A stretch of DNA of 64,000 nucleotides from Mycobacterium sp. JS623 (GCF_000328565.1 NC_019957.1:186001-250000), one strand, 5' to 3'. Counted from the stretch's first letter, positions 18,185 to 27,529 are shown. Translations and numbers: made by a program. The notes: generated from the sequence alone by a model not told the origin.

Positions 18185-18658
18185 GTGGACTCACCTCGTC
18201 TGGGCTTGCGCCGCGCGGCGGCCACTTCGTGGGCGTTGGTCGGCGTCGGCATGGCAGGTGTCGCAGGCGCTTCGGCGCTTGCCTACAGCGATACCGTTAA
18301 GCCGGCGGTGGCAGACGTCGGCGCAGATGCGGCCGTGCCTGCACCCGAGGAGCTACCGCCAGCGCCGGGCCTCGTGACGACGGCCGACGTCCCGCCGGCG
18401 ACAACCCCGCCACCCGCTGCGGAATACACCCCGCAGACGACCGCTGAACAGGCCCTGGAACCGACGTACACCCCGGCGCCGGACTACACGCCCCAGTACA
18501 CCTCCGCACCGACCATCGAGCAGTCCCCGCCGCTCACCCCTCAGGCACCGGCATCCCAGGCCCAAGCTCCCCCGACAACCAAGCGGCGCAGTCCCACCCC
18601 GACGACAGTGAGGGCGCCGAACTACTCGCCGCACGTGACGATTTCGCACGGCTCGTGA
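18185..18658 (+). CDS. exported Pro/Thr-rich protein at the head of the redox operon
   Basis: The 157-residue product starts at GTG and has an N-terminal hydrophobic stretch (ATSWALVGVGMAGVAGASAL) that can act as a signal or anchor. The rest is Pro/Ala/Thr-rich with repeated TYTPAP- and YTPQ-type words. It occupies the place where comparable operons usually encode an FMN-binding electron-transfer protein, yet no clear flavin-attachment consensus is visible. It overlaps the apbE gene by four bases. Its function is unknown; it may be a wall-associated scaffold. Confidence 0.65.
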   Translation: MDSPRLGLRRAAATSWALVGVGMAGVAGASALAYSDTVKPAVADVGADAAVPAPEELPPAPGLVTTADVPPATTPPPAAEYTPQTTAEQALEPTYTPAPDYTPQYTSAPTIEQSPPLTPQAPASQAQAPPTTKRRSPTPTTVRAPNYSPHVTISHGS

Positions 18659-19605
18659 CGAACCCGTCCGAGCAACTCATCGACTCCGGTGCGGGCACCG
18701 CGACAACGAGGTGGCAGCGCTGGAGCATGAGCATGCAGATCGTGGTCACCAATCCCGATTCGCTGGCCGTCGCCCGCCGGGAGGTCGACGCCGAACTCGA
18801 CACCATCGAGGTCGCCGCTTCGCGATTCCGGCCCGATTCCGAGATCAACGCCCTCGCCGCGTCGGCCGGACGGCCAACTCCGGTAAGTCAGCTACTGGCG
18901 GAGCTGCTCGGCGCCGCGATGACGGCGGCCCGTCAGACCGACGGCGATGTCGATCCCACGATCGGCGCCACACTAATCGCCCTCGGATACGACGGCGACA
19001 TCGGCGCTGTCGATGACACCCATCGGGTGACCGCATCGATCAGCGTTCCGGCGAGATGGTCCATGGTCAGACTCGAGGATCGCGTCGTGACCGTGCCGCC
19101 GGGCATTCGGCTCGACCTCGGAGCGACTGCCAAAGCGGTTGCAGCCGACCGGTGCGCCGATCGTGCACACCGGGTCACCGACAGCGGCGTGCTCATCAAC
19201 CTGGGTGGTGACATCGCCACAGCGGGACCCGAGCCCGACGGCGGGTGGCGGGTACTGGTCCTCGATGACGCCGAGGATCCGGCGGGCTCAGTGGCTCTTT
19301 CATCAGGAGCCGGGCTGGCCACCTCGAGCACGATTCACCGTCGATGGCGCCGCGGTGCGGATCTTGTCCACCACATCGTCGACCCACGCACTGGGTGGTC
19401 TGCGGATCCGGTGTGGCGCACGGTAAGCGTGGCCGGACAAACCTGCCTGGCCGCCAACACAGTCAGCACTGCTTCGATCATCCGCGGCTGGCGGGCGCTG
19501 GATTGGATTCGCGCACTTGACATTCCCGCGCGACTTGTTGACAGCGAGCGAAACGTCCACACCCTGTGCGGGTGGCCGGCCGACGCTAACGGAGCTTGGC
19601 AGTGA
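18655..19605 (+). CDS. apbE: FAD:protein FMN transferase (ApbE family)
   Basis: The 316-residue protein carries ApbE motifs: RFRPDSEINALA, VDPTIGATLIALGYD, the Gly-rich DLGATAKAVAADR, INLGGDIATAGP and HHIVDPRTGW. The enzyme splits FAD and attaches FMN to Thr or Ser of an acceptor protein. No lipoprotein or Tat signal is obvious, so it may act in the cytoplasm or on nascent substrate. It sits in a chain of four-base overlaps (GTGA) with the genes on both sides, so the operon is translated as one unit. Confidence 0.88.
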   Translation: MTNPSEQLIDSGAGTATTRWQRWSMSMQIVVTNPDSLAVARREVDAELDTIEVAASRFRPDSEINALAASAGRPTPVSQLLAELLGAAMTAARQTDGDVDPTIGATLIALGYDGDIGAVDDTHRVTASISVPARWSMVRLEDRVVTVPPGIRLDLGATAKAVAADRCADRAHRVTDSGVLINLGGDIATAGPEPDGGWRVLVLDDAEDPAGSVALSSGAGLATSSTIHRRWRRGADLVHHIVDPRTGWSADPVWRTVSVAGQTCLAANTVSTASIIRGWRALDWIRALDIPARLVDSERNVHTLCGWPADANGAWQ

Positions 19606-20162
19606 TCGACCAGGCGCTGTGGGCACTGGGCCGGGGCACGGGCGTCACGGCACTGGCCTTCATGACCGTCGCGCTCTTCCTGGGCATCGCCACGCGGTCG
19701 GGGCGTCCGCTGGTCGTGTTGCCGAGATTCGCTGTCGCCGACGTCCATCGCTTCACTTCGCTGGCGGGAACTCTCCTCGTCGTCCTGCACATTGTGCTGC
19801 TGTTCTTGGACCCCTACGCGCAGCTTCGACTCCTCGACTTGGTCGTGCCGTTCCTTGGCGCCTACCGGCCACTCTGGCTCGGGTTGGGGACGCTGGCCTT
19901 CGACCTACTCGCGGTGGTGATCGTGACCAGCCTGCTGCGCCACCGGCTCGGCGTGCGGGCCTTCCACACGGTGCACTGGGCGACCTACGCCTTGTGGCCG
20001 ATAGCCATCTCGCACGCGCTTGGCAACGGGACCGATGCCGGCCACACCTGGTTCCTGGTGTTCGCCGGCTGTTGCACCGTCACCGTGTGCGGCGCGCTGG
20101 TGTGGCGGCTACACACCAACTACACCGAGTACACCGGCACACGAACATCGTGGCGCCCATGA
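19602..20162 (+). CDS. ferric reductase-like transmembrane protein
   Basis: The 186-residue integral membrane protein starts at GTG 19602, overlapping the apbE stop. It has five or six hydrophobic helices and paired histidines suited to heme ligation (HRFTSLAG, VVLHIVLLF, FHTVHWATYALW, ISHALGNG), the pattern of the ferric reductase/YedZ superfamily. It probably passes electrons across the membrane to an external acceptor. Neighbours supplying flavin (ApbE) and NAD(P)H/ferredoxin modules support an electron-transfer role. Confidence 0.85.
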   Translation: MIDQALWALGRGTGVTALAFMTVALFLGIATRSGRPLVVLPRFAVADVHRFTSLAGTLLVVLHIVLLFLDPYAQLRLLDLVVPFLGAYRPLWLGLGTLAFDLLAVVIVTSLLRHRLGVRAFHTVHWATYALWPIAISHALGNGTDAGHTWFLVFAGCCTVTVCGALVWRLHTNYTEYTGTRTSWRP

Positions 20163-21424
20163 CGATTTCACGACGGCCCGGCGCCCCGACCAGTCAGCGC
20201 CTGTTCGCGGCGAACGGCCCGGGCCTGGTCGAACACCAACAGCGATTCGGAGCTTTGCCCGACTCAGCCGCAACGACCCTGGTGCAGGTGCTCGACCGGT
20301 CCGGACTAACCGGGCGCGGTGGCGCCGGTTTCCCCACCGGCCGCAAGATCGCATCAGTCACCGGGCGCAAGGCAGTGGTGATTGGTAACGGCGCCGAGGG
20401 CGAGCCACTCAGCCACAAGGACGCCGAACTGCTCTCCCGCGCAACACATCTCGTACTTGACGGTCTGAAGCTCGTCGCCGCCGCGGTGTCGGCCGACAAG
20501 GTCGTCATGTACGTTCCGTCCGGCGCGATAGCGCCGATCAAGACTGCCATCAGCGAGCGAAGATCGGCGAAGGTCGACCGCCACCGGGTCACCGTCGTCG
20601 CGGCCCCCCACGGATTCGTCGCGGGCGAGGAATCAGCTGCGGTGAGGCGGGTCGAGGGTGGCCCGGCCCTGCCCCGCGATCGGACCGTACCTACCTCAAT
20701 ATCCGGGCTGCGAGGACGCCCGACAGTGGTCAACAACGTCGAAACGCTAGCCCACATCGCACTGATTGCCCGGTACGGGTCTCGCTGGTTCACATCGGTT
20801 GGCGATCCGTCCGAGCCGGGAACCATGCTCGTCACTTTGACGGGCGGACCAACGACGGACTCAGTCTTGGAAGTGCCGACGGGCACACGACTGACCGACC
20901 TCGTCCGCTGCACCGGTGTCACCGACTCCGGCGCGCTTCGCGCCGTACTGTTGGGCGGGTACCACGGCACCTGGATTCCCGGCGCAATGCTCACCGACGC
21001 CAGACTGTCGCGTGCCGGCCTGGCCCATCTCGGCGCCAGCCCCGGTGCCGGCATCATCCACGCGCTGCCCGCCGACCAGTGTGGACTCGCCCGCACCGCA
21101 GACATTCTCGGCTACCTCGCCGGACAGAGCGCCCGCCAGTGCGGACCGTGTCTCAACGGCTTGCCCCAATTGGCCCGACTCTTCGACGATCTCGCCTACG
21201 GTCGCGTCGACGAGCAACTCCTCGAGGAGGTCAGCCGGATGATCGACATCATCGACGGCCGGGGCTCGTGTCGCCATCCCGAGGGCACCGCCCGCCTGGC
21301 CCGCAGTGCCCTCGACACGTTCGCCTCCGACATCGAGCACCATCGCCACGGCCGATGCGAAGGGGCCCTAGCGCCGATGCACGCCACCGGGCGCCCACCA
21401 CAACACATCTCGGGAACAAGATGA
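20159..21424 (+). CDS. NuoF-like NADH:flavin/iron-sulfur oxidoreductase subunit
   Basis: The 421-residue protein starts at ATG 20159, overlapping the previous stop. The FMN/NADH region shows GRGGAGFPTGRKIA and GNGAEGEPLSHKDAELL, and a SLBB-like part follows. The C-terminal iron-sulfur region has SARQCGPCLNGL and GRGSCRHPEG. In NuoF the first motif reads SCGxCxPC; here the first Cys is Ala, so only three of the usual four cluster ligands are seen. It probably oxidises NAD(P)H and passes electrons to the ferredoxin or the heme membrane protein in the same operon. It is not part of a complex I cluster. Confidence 0.88.
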   Translation: MTISRRPGAPTSQRLFAANGPGLVEHQQRFGALPDSAATTLVQVLDRSGLTGRGGAGFPTGRKIASVTGRKAVVIGNGAEGEPLSHKDAELLSRATHLVLDGLKLVAAAVSADKVVMYVPSGAIAPIKTAISERRSAKVDRHRVTVVAAPHGFVAGEESAAVRRVEGGPALPRDRTVPTSISGLRGRPTVVNNVETLAHIALIARYGSRWFTSVGDPSEPGTMLVTLTGGPTTDSVLEVPTGTRLTDLVRCTGVTDSGALRAVLLGGYHGTWIPGAMLTDARLSRAGLAHLGASPGAGIIHALPADQCGLARTADILGYLAGQSARQCGPCLNGLPQLARLFDDLAYGRVDEQLLEEVSRMIDIIDGRGSCRHPEGTARLARSALDTFASDIEHHRHGRCEGALAPMHATGRPPQHISGTR

Positions 21425-21693
21425 GAAAGCAATCCAAACCAGCCACGCGCCTGCACATCGACTGGACGCGCTGCCACGGCCGCGGGCTGTGCACCGAACT
21501 CCTGCCCCGTATCCTTGGCCGCGACGACTGGGGCTACCCCCTCGCCCGAGACGGCTCCCGCGAGCCCGCCGTCCCACCCACAGCGCTGCCCGAGGCGCGC
21601 ACTGCAGTCGATCTGTGTCCTCGGCTGGCGCTCTCACTGATCACCGACGCGACCCATGGACCCGGTAACCGAAAGGCAGGCACGAGTTTGTAA
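21421..21693 (+). CDS. ferredoxin
   Basis: The 90-residue acidic/basic protein overlaps the NuoF-like gene (ATGA). It has RCHGRGLCTELLP and later AVDLCPRLAL, a shortened Cys pattern like that of actinobacterial 3Fe-4S ferredoxins (CxxxxxC then CP), in which the missing ligand leaves a three-iron cluster. It is the last gene of the redox operon and the likely electron partner of the NuoF-like subunit. Confidence 0.82.
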   Translation: MRKQSKPATRLHIDWTRCHGRGLCTELLPRILGRDDWGYPLARDGSREPAVPPTALPEARTAVDLCPRLALSLITDATHGPGNRKAGTSL

Positions 21694-21741
21694 TTGGTAG
21701 CCGAGTGTCCGAATCCCTGTGCGTCTATTGAGGAGTGATAG

Positions 21742-22218
21742 TTGTCGACGTTCAACGGGCTGCCCGCCCACGTCTTGCTCGTGCATTTCATCGTTGTCTT
21801 GGCCCCGCTCACCGCCGCCCTCGCGATCATCTGCACGTTTTGGCCGGCCGCACGCCAACGATTGGTATGGCTGGTGCTCGCGCTGGCGGTGATTACCGCA
21901 ATTCTCACGCCATTGACCACGGATGCAGGCGAATGGCTGGCGAAACGCAAAGCCCGGTCCCCACTACTGCATGCACACACCCACCTAGGCGACACGATGG
22001 CGTACTTCTCCATCGCATTGGTGGCCGCGGCAGTACTGATCGTCTTCGTCCACCTTCGGGAAGGGCGTGGGAAATCACTGAAACCCGTTGCGCGGTGGCT
22101 TATTGCAGCCGTCGTAGTCATCGCCAGCATCGCGACGACGGTGCAGGTTTACCGAATCGGGGACTCAGGGGCCAAAGCGACATGGAGCAAAACCGTAGCC
22201 GTGGCACCGTCGAGCTAG
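21742..22218 (+). CDS. DUF2231-type integral membrane protein
   Basis: The 158-residue protein starts at TTG and has four hydrophobic helices. The opening FNGLPAHVLLVHFIVVLAPL and the His-rich loop LLHAHTHLGDTMAY are typical of the DUF2231 family, in which histidines may bind heme or metal. It follows the redox operon after 48 bases and could be part of it. Its 3' end overlaps the convergent VIT remnant. Confidence 0.75.
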   Translation: MSTFNGLPAHVLLVHFIVVLAPLTAALAIICTFWPAARQRLVWLVLALAVITAILTPLTTDAGEWLAKRKARSPLLHAHTHLGDTMAYFSIALVAAAVLIVFVHLREGRGKSLKPVARWLIAAVVVIASIATTVQVYRIGDSGAKATWSKTVAVAPSS

Positions 22219-22828
22219 GTACGCGGAGTATTTGTTGCCGCGGCGCCCACGAAATGCCCGATGGCATAGGTGATACCCAGAGCCAGGCTGCCCCCGATAA
22301 TGTCGTGTGACTGCGCGTTGCTTGCGCGCCCCGCCCAGACCTGCCGATACCGCTCCTGTCACCACGAGGGCTACGAGCACCGCTGCGACGGTCACCAGAA
22401 TTCGGACTGTGCTGGGCGGCAACAGGATTGCGATCAGTGGCAACAGTGCGCCGACAGTGGACGCCAGCGCAGATGATAGGGCGCCTGCCAGGGGTTGGTC
22501 AGATCATCAGGATCGATACCTAGCTCTAATTCACCGTGCGCAGCGAACGCATCGTGATCGGTGAGTTCCTTGGCGACCGTTCGCGCTGTCGGTGTCGATA
22601 ATCCTTTGGCCTCATTCAGCGCAGCAAGCTCGTCCAGCTGCGGCAGCCGGGTCGTCGCCCAATTCCCCGCGTTCCTGTTCAGCAGTGCCCGCTCGGTGTC
22701 ACGCTTGGTGCTGACCGATACATACTCTCCCAACGCCATCGCCGCAGCGCCGGCCGCCAGCCCGGCGATTCCCGCGGTCAGGATCGGGCCTCGCGCCACC
22801 GCCGCTGCCGCAACTCCGACCAGCGCTG
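22215..22828 (-). pseudogene. VIT1/CCC1-family iron/manganese transporter, truncated with frameshifts
   Basis: In order, the fragments are GPILTAGIAGLAAGAAAMAL and GEYVSVSTKRDTERALL, then ELELGIDPDDLTNPWQAP, then (new frame) LLPPSTVRILVTVAAVLVAL, then (new frame) GGSLALGITYAIGHFVGA to a TAG at 22215-22217. These cover the VIT domain except for its first helix; an in-frame TGA lies just upstream at about 22830. The frames break near 22445 and 22310. An intact ferritin-VIT relative lies next to it, so this copy was dispensable. Confidence 0.75.
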
Positions 22829-23037
22829 TTCAGCTGCCTTCGAGACGACTTCGAACGCACCGTGCGGCCGCGAGTCGCTCAGCTTGTATACCGCGGTCGA
22901 CACATCGATGCAGCGGCACAGACGTTGTGTCTTCCAAATTGTCGGGCTCGGGAATGAGGTGGGAGTGACGTCTATCCCGCGATGATTTTCCGGTCGCGGC
23001 GCTGTTGTATGACTGCAGCATGACAACCGCGTAGTGA

Positions 23038-24171
23038 CTATCCGGCGCCGAGCCGTACCCCGGTGATCGCGCTGGCCAAGTGTCCGATGAGGAAGACGAG
23101 CAGTGCAGCGATTCCGCCGACGAGCAGTTGGCGTGTCCCCGATCGCAGTCCGCCGCGACCGTTTAGCACGCCGATGGTGGCACCGACGCCGAAAAGGGCA
23201 AGGCCTGCCAGCGCAATCGCCGCGACGAGCGCAGCCACACCCGACCCGAACATGTACGGCAGCACCACCACGACCGCGCCAACGGCGAACGCGAAAAGGC
23301 TGGAAAGCGCTGCCGACCACGGTGAGCCGAGTTCATCGGGGTCAAGCCCGAGTTCCTCGCGCGCCATGGTGTCAAGGGCGGACTCGCGGTCTTTCATGAT
23401 GGTGATCGCGACGCGCTCGGCTTCGTCTTGGTCCAGTCCTTTGGCCCGATAGATCAAGGCGAGCTCCTCGGTTTCTGCCTCTGGGTCATCGCGCAGTTCC
23501 TCCTCTTCGAGGGCGATCTCACGCTGGTAGGACTCTTGCTGGCTGCGCATCGAGATGTACTCGCCTGCGGCCATGGACAACGCTCCAGCGAGCAGTCCGG
23601 CCAAGCCGGCGAACAGAATGACGGCGGCGCTGGCACCTGAGCCCGCGAAGCCCATGACCAACGAGGTGTTGGACACCAGGCCGTCGTTAACGCCGAAAAC
23701 CCCGGCCCGCAACGCACCTGAACGATCACCACGGTGCCAGCGTTCGAGGCGACGAATGCTGCCTGGGTCATCGCTGCCGCCGCCACTCCGCAGGTGGGTC
23801 AGCACACGAGCATGCGAACGCTCGTCGATGGCCATCGCCGAGGTGGCGTCGGGATCGTCGTGGTAGAGCCCGGCGTCAGCGTGCTCGGCGCGCTCTAAAA
23901 AGGGCAATACCGCGTCCAAGGAGAACCGCCGCGCCAGCCACGACACGGCGCGGGCGCGGATGCCCCGCGATCGCGGCCCGGGCACCGGCTCCCCCAGTTC
24001 GGCGAGTTTGTCGGCCCAGTGCGCGGCATGACGGCGCTCCACGGCGGCGAGTTCGTTGAGGACATCGCGCCGGTCTCCCGTTGCCGCTTCGGCCAATCCG
24101 GTATATAGGTCGGCGCTGCGCTGCTCGGCGGCTAGTAGCTCCCGAAACCGATTCGCTTCCCCGCTGCCCAC
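23038..24171 (-). CDS. ferritin-like domain-VIT metal transporter
   Basis: The 377-residue protein starts at GTG 24169-24171, preceded by AAGGAG five bases upstream. Residues about 1-125 are a rubrerythrin/ferritin-like four-helix domain (ELLAAEQRSADLYTGLAE, ERRHAAHWADKLAEL, IDERSHARVL). The C-terminal VIT1 domain has RAGVFGVNDGLVSNTSLVMG, AAGEYISMRSQQESYQREI and three further membrane helices. Such fusions bind Fe(II) or Mn(II) and export it from the cytoplasm. A palindrome about 100 bases upstream may be its operator. Bases 22829-23037 show no supported gene. Confidence 0.88.
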   Translation of the reverse strand: MGSGEANRFRELLAAEQRSADLYTGLAEAATGDRRDVLNELAAVERRHAAHWADKLAELGEPVPGPRSRGIRARAVSWLARRFSLDAVLPFLERAEHADAGLYHDDPDATSAMAIDERSHARVLTHLRSGGGSDDPGSIRRLERWHRGDRSGALRAGVFGVNDGLVSNTSLVMGFAGSGASAAVILFAGLAGLLAGALSMAAGEYISMRSQQESYQREIALEEEELRDDPEAETEELALIYRAKGLDQDEAERVAITIMKDRESALDTMAREELGLDPDELGSPWSAALSSLFAFAVGAVVVVLPYMFGSGVAALVAAIALAGLALFGVGATIGVLNGRGGLRSGTRQLLVGGIAALLVFLIGHLASAITGVRLGAG

Positions 24172-24272
24172 GATCGCTCCTTCGCGCTGTTGATCCCGGC
24201 ACACGCGCCAGCGGGAGGCGTTAAGCCAGAACGGCCACCCACGGCTACACGGGGATTAACGCCTCGATTTTT

Positions 24273-24285
24273 TGGAATGATTCCA
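24273..24285. promoter_or_regulatory. palindrome upstream of the ferritin-VIT gene
   Basis: TGGAATGATTCCA is a perfect inverted repeat (six-base arms, one central base) about 100 bases upstream of the start codon. It may be a metal-responsive operator; no consensus was confirmed. The rest of 24172-24655 shows no gene. Confidence 0.4.
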
Positions 24286-24655
24286 CTCAAGATGTCATCG
24301 CGGGAATGATGATCATCACGGCAGACAGGGACGCGAGGGCGGAGAGCGGAACACAACTAGGAAGGGCCCTGACAGATTAGCCAAGCCCGACCCCGTCTAC
24401 TTCCCAGGACGAGCGCGCCGCAGGCCGCGCGGTCCATGGTCAATAGCCTCCTGACGTCGCTGTTACCGCGACGCCGAATCCATGGCTATCGGCCCGATTT
24501 CGGCTACGGGTACATAGAGAAAGGCCATCGAGATGTGCCGGCCGGTGGAAGCGCCAATCACCAACGGTCAGCACGCGGTGCCTGCCGAGCCGACGCTCAC
24601 AGGTGATTGACGCGATCGAGTAGCACCTACTGCGGCCGTCGGCTAGTTTTTGGCG

Positions 24656-24943
24656 ATGGCTACTCCCAGCATGCCCCCAGCAGCTGTCGCGCAGGGCTCC
24701 GACTCCCTGCAGGCTGCCTACTTTCGGGGCGCGCTGGCGGATCAACGGGCCTTGATCGCGGCCCACATGGCCCGGCAAAGCAGCAAGCTGCAGTCGATGA
24801 CGGCGGCTGGGGCGAATGAACTGGCCATCACGCGATTGCGGCGCCAGGTCCGTGAGAACGAGGCCGAAATCCGTCAGCTCGACCGGATGATCGGCGCGAT
24901 CGACCGCCGGTTTTCGGCGTCTTGGACCATCACACAGTCGTAG
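24656..24943 (+). CDS. small helical conserved-type protein
   Basis: The 95-residue product starts at ATG 24656. After a short Ala/Pro segment it is almost wholly helical and charged (QRALIAAHMARQSSKLQSM, LRRQVRENEAEIRQLDRMIG), consistent with a coiled coil. No family is recognised. The third-position G/C bias and lack of stops support coding. Its end overlaps the convergent gene below by 14 bases. Confidence 0.5.
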   Translation: MATPSMPPAAVAQGSDSLQAAYFRGALADQRALIAAHMARQSSKLQSMTAAGANELAITRLRRQVRENEAEIRQLDRMIGAIDRRFSASWTITQS

Positions 24944-25193
24944 CGGTCAGCTTTTCGAGCTCGCTTTTTGCGTGGCGCTCGACGAATAGGGGGACGAAGT
25001 CGCGTAGCGGCCTGCCGTCATATCTGGAGTGCACGTCACGAACGACGGACGACACCGTGGATTCCGAAATGGTGGGATATCGACCCATCAGACGCAGGAC
25101 TAGCTGGTCGATGATCGTCTGTTCGCTCAACTCGATCACCCCCAAAGTTTGACGTCCGTTCACCCTGCCGTCAACTTGGTCAATAGGTGCCAA
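24930..25193 (-). CDS. three-helix-bundle dimerisation-domain protein
   Basis: The segment IIDQLVLRLMGRYPTISEST, then VVRDVHSRYDGRPLRDFVPL and VERHAKSELEKL, matches the small three-helix-bundle family found in many mycobacterial genomes, often near stress genes. The start is unclear: a TTG at 25193 gives 87 residues, while GTG codons at 25163 or 25139 give shorter forms. The function is unknown. Confidence 0.6.
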   Translation of the reverse strand: MAPIDQVDGRVNGRQTLGVIELSEQTIIDQLVLRLMGRYPTISESTVSSVVRDVHSRYDGRPLRDFVPLFVERHAKSELEKLTATTV

Positions 25194-25573
25194 GTGACAG
25201 GCATGGCCATTAGGTGGCTGGAACCGTCCGATCGATGCTTACCAATGAAATGACCTCGGGCCTAACGCTTTTCGATTACTATGATGGAATCCGGGGCCGG
25301 GCGCGACGAGTGATCCCGTCCACGACCTCCGTTCAATCGACGTGACAGCCGGGCCTATTCGAGGTGTTTCTGTCCGGCAGAGGGATATGCGCAAGACGTC
25401 TGGCGCGCAGGGCATTCAAACTCACAGCTAACGTTCAGGTGAACTGTCCGGCGATCTCGAGTTCGGCGAGTCTGGCCTCGAGGTACCCGGGCATGCAGCC
25501 CCGACGTACTCGAATCGAGTTGTCGCTCACCGCAGCACCTGAGGCGACAACAGTCGTCCGCGGGCGGATTGAC
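25194..25573. other. stretch with no supported gene
   Basis: No frame here shows a domain or a convincing start. Part of it is the promoter side of the minus-strand gene ending at 24930, and part follows the stop of the gene at 25574. Confidence 0.4.
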
Positions 25574-26545
25574 TTAGTCCGGACACCACCAGCCGGGCAG
25601 GTACTCCACGTAGTTCGATGGGGCGAGCTGGCCCGGCGGCACGTGGATGACGTCACGGACGTCGATGGGTTGTTGTGGTGCGCCCCAAGGTGGTTCGGGT
25701 TGGTAGCTTTGGCGTGGGTCAGGAACAAAGACGCCCGGTATGAGTTCGCTTGTGCCGTACGGGCCCAGACCGCCCGGCTTGACCGTCGTGATCTTGGAGA
25801 TGTCTAAAGGGTACTGCGCCGGCGGCGGCGGGTCGTGCATCGTCAGGCTGTTGTCTTGGTACGGGTAGTACAGATCGGGCCCGATTTGGGTGTATCCGTA
25901 CGGAGCCGTCTGGCTCGGCGGGACATGGATGATCTTGGTGACATCGACCCAGTACCGCGGATCTTTACCGTGCGGCGGATCGCCTGATGCCGGTGTTTGC
26001 GGCGCATCGCCGTGGCCGGAGCCGACCGCTTCACTGCGGCTACCCGACCCGTAGCTGAGTGCGCGGACGTGACCGGCGATGTCGCCGGCCTGGCGCTGAG
26101 TGGAGTTCACGACGTCGTTGGCCTGTGCCACCTGAGAGCGCAGCGCGGCCAGCACTGTCCGCTGGGCCGCCGGCGTCTGCGCAGTCGCCGCGGACTGCGC
26201 GATCACGCGCGTCTGGGCGGCGATCGCATCCATCTGGCGCGCGCCGGCCTGAGTCGCCGCGACTGCGGCGCTCAGCTGAGATTCCAGCGCGCTGTCGGTG
26301 CGGCCGGCGTCTGAGAGGCGTTGGGTCTGCCCGGTGACGAACTCGCTGTGTCGGTCGATCAGGTCACCGGAAAGGTCCGCGGTGCGCCGGCCCGTGTCGC
26401 CCACCGACTCCGAGGCGGTATGTAGCTGGGCTCCCGCTGGCGCCGTCTGCAGGGGCGACGGTCCAAACAGCGAGCGGGCGCGCTCGACCAGGGCCACGGC
26501 TTCGGCAGCGGCCTGCGCAACGGTCACCGATCTAGTATCGCCCAT
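25574..26545 (-). CDS. DUF4226-like helical protein with three C-terminal proline/aromatic repeats
   Basis: With the ATG at 26543-26545 the product has 323 residues; an ATG at 26626 would add 27. The N-terminal half is helical and Ala/Gln-rich (VAQAAAEAVALVERARSLFG onward), resembling WXG100-like DUF4226 proteins of mycobacteria. The C-terminal half repeats one design three times: DVTKIIHVPPSQTAPYGYTQ, DISKITTVKPGGLGPYGTSE and DVRDVIHVPPGQLAPSNYVE, each followed by a PG/PD-type ending. No signal peptide is seen. A type VII secretion substrate or surface protein is possible but unproven. Confidence 0.6.
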   Translation of the reverse strand: MGDTRSVTVAQAAAEAVALVERARSLFGPSPLQTAPAGAQLHTASESVGDTGRRTADLSGDLIDRHSEFVTGQTQRLSDAGRTDSALESQLSAAVAATQAGARQMDAIAAQTRVIAQSAATAQTPAAQRTVLAALRSQVAQANDVVNSTQRQAGDIAGHVRALSYGSGSRSEAVGSGHGDAPQTPASGDPPHGKDPRYWVDVTKIIHVPPSQTAPYGYTQIGPDLYYPYQDNSLTMHDPPPPAQYPLDISKITTVKPGGLGPYGTSELIPGVFVPDPRQSYQPEPPWGAPQQPIDVRDVIHVPPGQLAPSNYVEYLPGWWCPD

Positions 26546-26730
26546 GCTCGGCCGTGCTGCCGACGCATATAGCGGCGTGCCAGGGGCGGGCATCGGCGGC
26601 GACTGTTGAATCCAAAATTTGTGCATGGTGCGACGGCCACCGTCGAATACGCTGAACAGAGATCGGGTTCGAAAGCGCTGGAGTCTCAGCGCCACAGGTG
26701 AATTCGCGGCGCGGATAAGAGAGGACACAA

Positions 26731-27519
26731 TTGGACCGAACGCCGGCAGATGCCACGGTCGTCGGCTCCTCGCTGCCGGGTGTTGTGCGGTTCTATTGGG
26801 GCTGGCTGGTTTTCGCCACTTCGGTGTCGGTGCTCGGCAATATTACGCATGCCCTTCTGGTCGCCCCGAGCCCCTTGCGCATGCTCGCCGCAGTCGCTTC
26901 CGTCGTACCACCGGCATTCGTCTTGGGGTCGACTCACTCGGTGGCGTTGAGCCTGAGGATGCGCCGGTTTGCACCGATCTACGTACTCGGTCTGTTGATG
27001 ACAATGGGAGTCGCGGCGTGCGCATTCTTTTTGTCTTTCGATGCGCTGCGCGGGCTCGCCGTGATCCTTGGGTGGTCACCGGGACGGGCATGGCTTTTCC
27101 CCCTCGCGATCGATGTTTCCATCGCGCAGGCGACATTCGGATTGTTGGCACTGGCTCCCCCGGCGGCCACTTCACCGCTTATGCGGGCTGTTGCGGCCGA
27201 CGATCGGTCGACGGTGAGCCGGGCGCCAGCATCTGAAGGGCCGGAACATCTTTCACCCGACGATGCGCGCCATGCGGCAGCGGGCCAAGAAGCCGGTCCA
27301 TCGTTTTCGGTCGCGGAATCGGAGGACATCGTTGAGTGGACGCCGACAGCACAGCAGCTGGTCCGCAACGGAACGACATCCAAGGACCCCGAAATCGTCG
27401 CCGCGATCCTCGCTGAACATGCTGCCGGCACCCCGCCCGGCACCATCAGCCGCCGCAGCGGCGTGCATCACAGCACCGTTGGCCGCATCCTGGCCGGCGC
27501 GGCGGCGCTGACACGTTAG
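26731..27519 (+). CDS. DUF2637 membrane protein with C-terminal helix-turn-helix
   Basis: The 262-residue product starts at TTG with AGAGAGG six bases upstream. Four membrane helices (about residues 15-130) carry the DUF2637 pattern, including VSVLGNITHALL and PLAIDVSIAQATF. A hydrophilic linker leads to a C-terminal HTH-like region (EIVAAILAEHAAGTPPGTIS, RRSGVHHSTVGRIL). DUF2637 proteins are common on actinobacterial plasmids and integrative elements, often near replication or SpdB-type spread genes. A plasmid-transfer role is likely but not shown here. Confidence 0.75.
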   Translation: MDRTPADATVVGSSLPGVVRFYWGWLVFATSVSVLGNITHALLVAPSPLRMLAAVASVVPPAFVLGSTHSVALSLRMRRFAPIYVLGLLMTMGVAACAFFLSFDALRGLAVILGWSPGRAWLFPLAIDVSIAQATFGLLALAPPAATSPLMRAVAADDRSTVSRAPASEGPEHLSPDDARHAAAGQEAGPSFSVAESEDIVEWTPTAQQLVRNGTTSKDPEIVAAILAEHAAGTPPGTISRRSGVHHSTVGRILAGAAALTR

Positions 27520-27529
27520 GCGAACACGA

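Noticed and set aside
19517..20158. Long frame running into the NuoF-like gene
   Set aside because: It overlaps apbE and the ferric-reductase-like gene in another frame, and NuoF homology begins only after the ATG at 20159.
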